Shown here piece by piece: positions 56,526-64,000 of a DNA stretch of 64,000 nt (the first letter of the stretch is position 1; every line of letters starts with the position of its first letter). Location: positions 6,448,001 through 6,512,000 of the forward strand of contig JAGUCH010000005.1 of NCBI GenBank assembly GCA_019096065.1. The letters are read 5' to 3'. This stretch comes from Paracyclopina nana (Eukaryota; Arthropoda; Copepoda; Cyclopoida; Cyclopettidae). The notes under the pieces were generated by a model. It was not told where the DNA came from, searched no databases, and saw only the letters and a list, made by a program, of their open reading frames with translations. Made by a program: the position numbers and the translations under genes.

Positions 56526-57157
56526 GTTGTGAATTTGGTGTCAAAATAACGATACCTGACTTCTCTCGTACATTACATTATTATTATAGATCATCTTGGG
56601 ACACAGCATCACTCACTTTTCATTCCCTCCAGGGCTGCAGGTAAGTGAGCTGCCACCAATTGTTGGGAATTTGGTGTCTATATAACAATACCTGACTTCT
56701 CTCGTACAAAGCCACAACTGAGTTTATTTCTCAACCAGGCACTGTATATACAATGTACTGTCAAGGTGAAATAGCATTGCACATCCTGCAAGGTGAAAGT
56801 ATGGTTAGGCAGCGCGGCTCGTACTATGCTACTATACTACTATATTATTGAAGGATGACGCGCTAGCACCATGCATGATGAAGGTTATAAAAACATAACA
56901 TCCCTCCCAAGCTAAAGAAAGCTGTTGGTAACAGGGAGATGAAGGTATTAATGAAAACCACCACCAAGTCATAAAAGTTAGAAAATGTAAAGTCAAACAT
57001 CAGGTTTGTCAGGTCAGGTCAAATAGGAAAATTGTGACCAAGTCATGATAAGGCAGACATTATTTTTTCTTAGGTCGGCCCTGGCCAGGCTTGTATTCTG
57101 GCGCCTTGGCTGGTAAAGGCTGGTCTTCTATCAAAACTCGTTGAGCTCTAGCCTGAT
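56525..57157 (-). pseudogene. Gypsy A remnant: LTR (56661-56900) plus pol 3' end (to 57157)
   Basis: 56661-57157 matches 18020-18492 nearly base for base in the same orientation, including the polypurine tract TCCCTCCCAAGC and the GRPKKK-type pol tail. Below the LTR, minus-strand reading gives TTGGTGGCAGCTCACTTAC, which could be a primer-binding site, and a second short LTR end lies at 56525-56572. Homology stops at CCTGAT near 57157, where element B begins, so B inserted into this copy. Confidence 0.75.
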
Positions 57158-57432
57158 ATATGAAGTTCAATAGCATTGTATAAAAGATCCAGATATTACT
57201 TGATTATATTGTACTTTTGACTTCCTGGCAATCACTCTTTTACGCAACTAACCCTTTTCCTTCTTCCGCCTAACAACACTCACTCTTATGATAGTGCCGT
57301 AACCTTGTGCGACAGATATATAAGCGCGAGTACTGCAATAAAGAGACAGAATTGATACTGACTTTGAGCTAGCAAGTTGTGCTCATTCCGGCTCATCACT
57401 GTTGTCAGGATCTTGGAAATCCAGGATCCATT
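57154..57432 (+). repeat. 5' LTR of Gypsy element B
   Basis: Starts at the breakpoint with the Gypsy A remnant. Contains GATATATAAGCG (TATA-like, about 57309), AATAAAG (poly(A)-type signal, about 57340), and is followed by TGGTGGCATCTGG at 57435 (primer-binding-site-like, with the usual TGG start). Exact borders need the 3' LTR, which is outside the window. Confidence 0.6.
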
Positions 57433-57542
57433 ACTGGTGGCATCTGGTTTTCGACCTCACGTCCTCGTTTTTAACCTGGGGGAGGGACTCTGCCCTTTTT
57501 GCTTGCTTGCAAAAGAGCAGACTTTGCGCCGGAACATAGTCA

Positions 57543-58574
57543 GTGTATATGCCTGGCTCAGGACGAGTTGCAGGTGAAGAAGACGTACCAGTGGAGCCTG
57601 GTAATCAAGAGGAGCCTGCGGGCAGATTGGATCAATTGGGCAGTCACAGCACTACTGCCATGGCCAACAGGGCAATCAAGGCAATCGATTTGCCTGAGTT
57701 TTCTGGAGACCGATCGACGGACAAGCTTGGACCTCGAGCCTGGGTGACACGCATAGATCACCTGCGTACAATTGTCAACCAAGGGGCTGCTGCTGCTGAA
57801 CAACCCCGCTGGAGTGATGAAGCCACTGCAAGTTATGCAGCTTTGGCCTTGAAAGGCAAAGCAGGTCAGTGGTATAATATTTTGGCTGAGGAGAAGCGGA
57901 CGCCCTCCACTTGGGAGGGGCCTAATGGATTGAAGAAGATTTTTCTTGCTCGTTTCCACCATGTATGCACCTTGGCTGAAGAATCTGCAATTGAAGACTC
58001 CTTGGTACAGGAGCCTAATGAGACAGTCAAGGACTTCTTTGATAGGGTCAAAACTGGGACCCTGACCTTAATGGAGAACTTCTCACCTTTGGAGAACACC
58101 CCCACCACTCTGGTTGCCGCGGGTAAACTGCCAGAGGTCCAGGAATTGGCCAAGAATGAGGCCTACCAATTTATGGTGAAGCGCCGATTTGTACACGGGC
58201 TCATCAAGACCATCAAGTCGCAGGTTGTGGTCCAAGAATACACCAAATTGGAAGATATAGTTGGCTTCGCATCAAGAGTGGAAGCTTCATTTTCCAATGA
58301 CAAGAAGGCTTCAGTACCACCACCAGAGGTTAATGCCATCAATGTTCAAGAGAAAGAAGATCAACTGGCCCAGCCCAAGAATCAAGAGAGCCTCGAAAAT
58401 ACAGTGGAGAAATTCATTGACCTTGTCAAAGGTCGCCTTGGGGAACGCCGACCACCTAGGACCTCCCAGGCTAATCGCCTCAAGTGCTGGTACTGCGACA
58501 TTCCAGGCCACCGAGAGACAGAGTGTTTCAGCAGAAAGAGAGATCAGAAGAACAATATACAGGCTGTCCTGTAG
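57543..58574 (+). CDS. Gag of Gypsy element B (3' end cut by MITE insertion)
   Basis: 343 codons. The family block starts MANRAIKAIDLPEFSGDRST, then the capsid-like region (GQWYNILAEEKR, ETVKDFFDRVKTGTLTL) and a CCHC knuckle (CWYCDIPGHRETEC). The last codons come from a mariner-like MITE that begins at 58560, so the native C-terminus is missing. An upstream ATG at 57543 opens the frame; the conserved block starts about 40 residues later, so a later ATG may be used. Structural protein of virus-like particles. Confidence 0.85.
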   Translation: MYMPGSGRVAGEEDVPVEPGNQEEPAGRLDQLGSHSTTAMANRAIKAIDLPEFSGDRSTDKLGPRAWVTRIDHLRTIVNQGAAAAEQPRWSDEATASYAALALKGKAGQWYNILAEEKRTPSTWEGPNGLKKIFLARFHHVCTLAEESAIEDSLVQEPNETVKDFFDRVKTGTLTLMENFSPLENTPTTLVAAGKLPEVQELAKNEAYQFMVKRRFVHGLIKTIKSQVVVQEYTKLEDIVGFASRVEASFSNDKKASVPPPEVNAINVQEKEDQLAQPKNQESLENTVEKFIDLVKGRLGERRPPRTSQANRLKCWYCDIPGHRETECFSRKRDQKNNIQAVL

Positions 58575-59290
58575 ATTTCTGTACACTTTGAAATCAAAAG
58601 TTTGTGTTACAAATTCGGGAAATATTAGAAACAATGGATATCGTTGGAAAGCTTGAATCTTTTGCCACCTTTTTTTGCTTCAATGGTTAAATGAAATTAA
58701 AAGTAAAAAAATGAGAAAACTTAATTTTCCTGAGGTACCCTTAATTTTTCTCTCAAAAAAGCAAATTTGCCAAAACCTGCTATTATTGACCAAATTATAA
58801 GCTAAGCTAATCCTGACTATTTTTTTGACATTTTTTCATGAAAAAAAATCTTGCAGCACTGTGCTGGCTCACATCAGAAAGGTGGATGATTGGAAAGGAT
58901 ATTTTTCAGTAAAAAGAAAAAAGACAATACAATAAGGCCACTGCCTACTAAAAAAGTTTCAAAATTAGTGTTTTTAACATCACATCTTTGGGATTTTTTG
59001 GTTATGAAGATCAAATGTTTAACCAATTTTATGTGAAATTGAATAAATAATTTTTTTTGTGAAAGTGACTCTTCATAAAAAAAATCAGTGAAAATGGGCG
59101 TGAATTTTGAGTAACTATCAATTTTGTGGTCTAAATCAAAATTTGAATTAATACTTTTTAAAAATCTCAAAACTAAAAAAGATGGCTTAAGTTTCAAGCT
59201 TTCCAACAGTATCCATTGTGTTGAGTATTTCCAGAAGTTTTAACACAAACTTTTGATTTCTAAGTGTACAGAAATCTACGGGACAGACTG
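58560..59290. mobile_element. Tc1/mariner-type MITE inserted in Gypsy B gag
   Basis: TA duplications at 58558-58559 and 59291-59292. The ends are CAGGCTGTCCTGTAGATTTC and GAAATCTACGGGACAGACTG, near-perfect inverted copies extending about 90 bp (TCTGTACACTT, AAATCAAAAGTTTGTGTT, GGAAAGCTTGAA). 731 bp, AT-rich, no transposase. Confidence 0.9.
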
Positions 59291-59381
59291 TATATAAACC
59301 CAAGCTTGGAAGCAAGAGGGCCAGTGAAGGGAAGCAAGCTCATGAAGTTCAAGGTGATTTAAACTGGTAGGCGGCCGTCCC

Positions 59382-62300
59382 GTGCTCCAGCCGACGCGCC
59401 GCCCTGGTCTGGCCGCTTCAACATTCTCGATGCTACTCTCATACTTCACAACCATGACTGTAAGTCGACCTAATACCAATAAACGGCCATTTTTGACTGT
59501 AACTTGCCATGGAGCTAACTTCAACTGCCTTTACGATACCGGTGCTAATATCAGCTTGTTGTCACGCACCGCCTTTAGAAAGATTCCCCTTAACAAAAGG
59601 CCTCAAAAAGTGCTCACTGCATTCCCGCTAAGAGCTACCTGTGCGTCCGGTACGCCGCTGCGAATACTTGGACTTTATCAGCTGCCATGTGACATCAAAG
59701 GAAAACAAACTCTGTGCGACTTTTATGTTTGTGACTCCTTAAATGTAGAAGGTATCCTGGGGGTAGACATTATCCATGCTGCTGGTCTACACTACGACCC
59801 CATCTCTATGGCCATTCACTACAAGAAAACCTCGCCAACTGCTGCTGTCGTCCACAATGACACTTTTTTGCCTGCCAGAAGCGTTGCAACTGTCAAACTG
59901 TTAATTACTGATGAAGAACGCAAACGACAACCTAATCTTGAAGGATGTTTCAAACTCAGAAATTACGAGGATTCCATGGTGTGCGCAAACGACTGCCTTC
60001 TTCGAACAGACGACTTTGGAATCGCTACTGTGAAGATCACCAACCCTGGATTGGAGCCCGCTACACTGAAGAAGGGGCTAAAAATTGGTGAACTCGTCAA
60101 CATTGATTTATCCGATTTTGTACCGTTTAATGACGCATTTGCTTGTGTTTCCAGCATTTCTACTTCGGGACAGCCACCTAGTCATGATCCCATGGTGAAG
60201 GAGTATATTAACAAGCATGCCAGACTTGACCACTTGACTCCTAATGAGCGTCAGAATTATTTAAAACTGCTCTTAAACAATTCTGACGTTATTTCCATTT
60301 CAGAATATGACTTGGGTAAATGTACCCTAATGAAGCACAAGATCAATCTGACTAACAAGAACCCAGTGTTCAACAAACAATTTCCGATCCCTCAGAAACA
60401 TTTGGAGCACATCAGTGAAAGTGTTGACGAATGGCTTAAAATGGGAATAATTGAGCCATCTGACTCCGAATGGAATTCCTCAATATTCTGTGTCCCAAGA
60501 AAACTACCAGATGGACAGACAGGCTGGAGACCAGTGATTGATTATAGAGGCCTGAATGCCAAAACAGAGCCATCAAGCTATCGCCTCCCACTCATCTCCG
60601 AATGCATCGATGACATTGGAAGGTCAGGAACCCAACTTTTCTCACAATTAGACCTCCGCAATGGTTTTCACCAAATGCAAATGGATGAATCGTCCAAACA
60701 TTTGACTGCTTTTACTATCCCTGGAAGAGGCCAATTTCAATACTGCAGGGCACCGTTTGGACTTTGCAACATGCCTCTATCATTTCAGCGTATGATGATG
60801 AAAGTGTTTGAACACCTGACTCCCAAGCAAGTTTTGCTTTATTTGGATGATATTTTAGTCAAGGGAACTGATCACAACGACATGATTGCAGGTTTGGAGG
60901 AATGCTTTGCGCGGCTTCGGAGAGCAAATCTGAAAATCAACCTCCCCAAGTGCTCCTTTGGAACTACTGAGTGCACTTATCTAGGCTTCACCTTAACACC
61001 TACGGGTTACCAACCCAATAAGAGGAAATTACAAGCCATAGAAGATGCTCCTCCACCTACCACTGTCCGTGAGATAAGGCAATTTCTGGGACTATGCAAT
61101 TTCTTTCGGTCCTGCATTCCAAGGTTTAGCAAGCACTCACATGCGTTATCACAGTTAACCTGCAAGGACTCAAGCTGGCGCTCTGGCCCTCTGCCCCCTC
61201 AAGCCTTACAATCTTTTCAGAAATTGAAGGAGCTTTTGTGTAGTGAGCCTGTGTTGGCTTACCCCAAGCCTGAGCTCGACTACCATTTATATGTGGATGC
61301 TTCCCAAGGCACTGTGGAAAACAGTCTGAGTGGTGGACTGGGCGCCTTGTTGATCGAGGCCCCAAACAACGAGCAAAGTGAAATCAGCTATCCACCAAGG
61401 AGGCTCCTAAAGCACGAGAAGAACTACACACCTTATCTACTTGAACTATTGGCTTGCATCTGGGCAATTGAACACTATGCTGTCTACCTTACTGGAACCA
61501 AGTTCACATTGTGCAGTGATCAAACCCTTGGAGAAGCTCAACAAGACCGATACACGCACTCTTTCTCGCCTCCAGGACCTCATGGTACAGCATTCATTTA
61601 CGGTCCAATATTGTCCAGGTGACAAAAATCCTGCTGACTTTTGTTCTAGAAATGTGCCCGAGGCCTTGCGCCAAATCAACGCCTGTGTGTATGGGGTCTC
61701 TACAGAAGCCCTAGAGGATTTGGAAGTCATGAAGCAGCTGCAGAATTCAGACACGGTGCTTTCCGCTCTGATCTCCAAGATCACGACCAATTTGATGCCA
61801 TCTACTCCCGAACTGAAGCGAATTGTGAATAGATATGCCAGACAATGTGAACTCAAAGATGACATCTTGCTGATAACAATTGGACAACTAGGCCGCCGGG
61901 TTATTTGCGCACTGGCTATATGCCAGGCTGACATCATTAGTGCTGCTCATGCTGCCGTTGGCCATAAAGGAGTTTACAAAACGTGTGAACGAATACGAGA
62001 ACAATATTTCTGGCCAAAGATGGTGGCTGACGTGGAAGAATACATTGGCTCATGCTGGAAATGTGACAAAAGCAAGCTAAAGTCACAACACCCCAACACT
62101 CCCTTAAACCCGCTATCACAACCTAGAGGGCCGTTTGAACGAGTGCACTGTGATCTCTTCAGACCACTACGAACATCAGGTAGACAAAAGAAGTTTATCC
62201 TAGTCATCACGGATGCTTTCACAAAATATGCCGAATTTGTGGCATTGCCAGACAAGACTCCAGAGACAGTTAGCCGAGGCATTTTCAACAGGTGGATTTC

Positions 62301-63492
62301 GCGCTATGGATCACCATGCATTTTGGTAACCGACGGTGGTAAGGAATTTACAGCAAAGGTCAATGATGAACTGTTCTCGCTACTGCAAATTGATAAGAAG
62401 AAAACTAGCCCCAGACACCCCCAAACTAACGCCGCGGCTGAAGTAATTAATAAGCATATCATTAGCTATTTGCAGAAAACGCTTGACTTGGATTCGACGC
62501 TTGACTGGGAAGAAATGTTACCAGCATTGCAACTGAGCTACAATGTGGGCGTTAGTAAAGCAACGAAAATGAGCCCGTTCTTCCTTCTGTTTGGGGTACA
62601 CCCCAGGACCCCATACATGGATCCAAATGTGGTAGACCACAAGTATTACGGTGATAGCTACAAAGACGAAATTGGAAAACGTCTCCAAATTGCGCGACGA
62701 GTGGCCGCAGAAAACAACATTCACTACTAGGAGTTGTACACTGCACAGCACAATGCCAAGGTAAAACAAGAAGACTTTAGGGAAGGTATGCTAGTGTGGC
62801 TACACAGACCTGAATTACGCAAGATTAACCCTAAAATTAATTCACCTTGGGAAGGCATGTATGTTATTGTGGGTCTGCAAGATGAGAATGCACTCATCCA
62901 ACACATGCAGACAAAGAAAACAAGATATGTGCACAAAGACAGATTGCGAATTTGCAAATCCGCATCCAACATGCCTGGGCCTACTCAGTCAAGCGCCTTG
63001 CCCGACAACCCAAAGCCAGACGTCGCAACTCGTGCAGAAGAAAATGAAACGCACGCCTCAGAAACAAAGTCTGGCTATATAAGGATTGAAGACGACGACA
63101 TCACCATTCTTAACATGCTGGCACCTCCGCCGCAGCCCATCCCGATCAAAACTGATACTGATCAAGAGTCTGCAACTGACTTCACTCGGCCTAACGTTAA
63201 AAAGGAACCACCAAGCCCAGAATCTGCTACTGATAATCAACCCACAGGGCTGTTTCAGCGGTTACGGCAAGGTATTTCACCGTTATCTGATTTTGGTACC
63301 GAGCTAGGCAACCTGGTTGTCCCCCTCGACCCTGAAGCCCAACGCCAAGCCCGTTCCTATAAGAAGGCTACTGCTCCCACCGAACAACCCGCTACCACCC
63401 GTAGAGCTGCGGCTGCAAAGAATATCGAGGTACAAGATCCAGTTTTACCTTCCAGACCAGTTGAATACAAGAAATACACGAAGAAAAAATGA
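59382..63492 (+). pseudogene. Gypsy element B pol (protease to integrase), one frameshift and one stop
   Basis: Protease with YDTGANISLLSR (about 59540), reverse transcriptase with GWRPVIDYRGLN and YLDD (about 60840), RNase H (YVDASQGTVE), then a frameshift near 61520. The next frame continues IKPLEKLNKTDTRTLSRLQ, the integrase zinc finger (HAAVGHKGVYKTCERI..CWKCDKSK), and core Asp residues in ITDAFTKYAEFV and VTDGGKEFT, with the Glu in NAAAEVINKHI. A TAG at 62728-62730 interrupts it, after which the same frame runs to 63492 with a C-terminal chromatin-side region and basic tail KKYTKKK. Close relative of element A pol; few defects suggest recent decay. The pol stop overlaps the env start. 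Confidence 0.88.
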
Positions 63493-64000
63493 ACCTGCAC
63501 CTATACTTTATCGCTCTGCAGCTTGTCGCAGACTTTGTGGCCACAGGGAGGGGATTGGCTGAAACGCAGAACCCCACAACTCAGCTGTTAATCAAAACTT
63601 CCAACACAGACTGGTCCCACTATGGATTCCAAAGGGCTGGCAAAGCCATGGTCTCCGTCCATTATGGCCATATCTACATAAATGTCAATCTTCATAACCT
63701 CAAGGAATACTTTTCAGTAGCTCTGAACCTCCAGCTCCTCATTTCAAGCGCCGCCACTTCTAAAGCAAATGACTCAGTACTCCAAACTCTCAGAGATCTT
63801 GTCAATGAACGCACTCGCCGAATGGAATTGAAGTACAACGATGTTGTTAGCTTCTATACCCTTTATGCTGAGAAAAACCAAGGCCCCAGACAGAAACGGT
63901 TCCTTGGTGTCCTCTTAGCAGGCCTCGCTGGTCTGGGCATTGGATCAACCTTATTTGGGTTACTAGACCAGGGGAAGATGGACAACCTCGCCAGAAACAT
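63489..64000 (+). CDS. Envelope-like gene of Gypsy element B (runs off right edge)
   Basis: The ATG at 63489 overlaps the pol stop (ATGA). 170 codons are open to the edge. A hydrophobic N-terminal segment looks like a signal peptide. About residue 135 a basic RQKR furin-type site is followed at once by a Gly/Leu-rich hydrophobic stretch (FLGVLLAGLAGLGIG), the arrangement of a cleaved fusion glycoprotein as in errantivirus-type elements. This suggests that element B was an envelope-bearing (retrovirus-like) Gypsy. The membrane anchor would be outside the window. Confidence 0.75.
   Translation, partial: MNLHLYFIALQLVADFVATGRGLAETQNPTTQLLIKTSNTDWSHYGFQRAGKAMVSVHYGHIYINVNLHNLKEYFSVALNLQLLISSAATSKANDSVLQTLRDLVNERTRRMELKYNDVVSFYTLYAEKNQGPRQKRFLGVLLAGLAGLGIGSTLFGLLDQGKMDNLARN

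Overview
This window is eukaryotic nuclear DNA. Several lines point to an arthropod: host genes are split by short GT-AG introns (mostly 50-60 nt in the gene-dense parts), there is an NMDA-receptor GluN2-type gene with an arthropod-style pore, there are exons resembling the C-terminus of a Beat-type immunoglobulin protein, and a large fraction is Gypsy and BEL/Pao retroelements with envelope genes. I cannot name the species or order. Gene exons are GC-richer than the AT-rich intergenic DNA.

Host genes fall in two islands. Island 1 (1-4248) holds the start of an ESCRT-I UBAP1 gene (minus), a divergent La/SSB gene (plus), and a convergent carotenoid oxygenase of the RPE65/BCO/NinaB family (minus). 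The first intron of the oxygenase contains two exons that look like the transmembrane C-terminus of another protein. Island 2 (29776-42010) holds a GluN2-like NMDA receptor subunit (minus), a fructose-2,6-bisphosphatase without its usual kinase half (minus), a secreted ZP-domain protein (plus), an aldo-keto reductase (plus) and a calmodulin-like EF-hand protein (plus).

The rest is mobile and repetitive DNA. LTR element A (Gypsy, minus strand, 18020-23572) and LTR element B (Gypsy, plus strand, 57154 to beyond the right edge) are relatives. A ends without an envelope gene. B carries an env ORF whose start overlaps the pol stop, and B has inserted into another remnant of family A. A third, decayed LTR family (LTRs near 12270 and 26857) flanks a gag remnant and an env-like pseudogene. 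BEL/Pao pol remnants lie on the minus strand at 13.7-16.0 kb, and a MULE-type transposase remnant lies at 43.5-44.7 kb.

The most striking theme is foldback elements whose inverted arms are built from short tandem repeats. I see at least seven: about 4570-5220, 6066-10332, 27060-27540, 28252-28838, 49150-50105, 50797-52386 and 53045-55368. One carries alternating satellite-like monomers, one carries three tRNA-like modules, and one sits in an old ORF with a clean 8-bp target duplication. Smaller inverted-repeat elements (37480-38064, 45799-46403, 48315-48937, 55812-56035, 58560-59290) complete the picture. None of the foldback elements shows a transposase, so they are presumably mobilised in trans.
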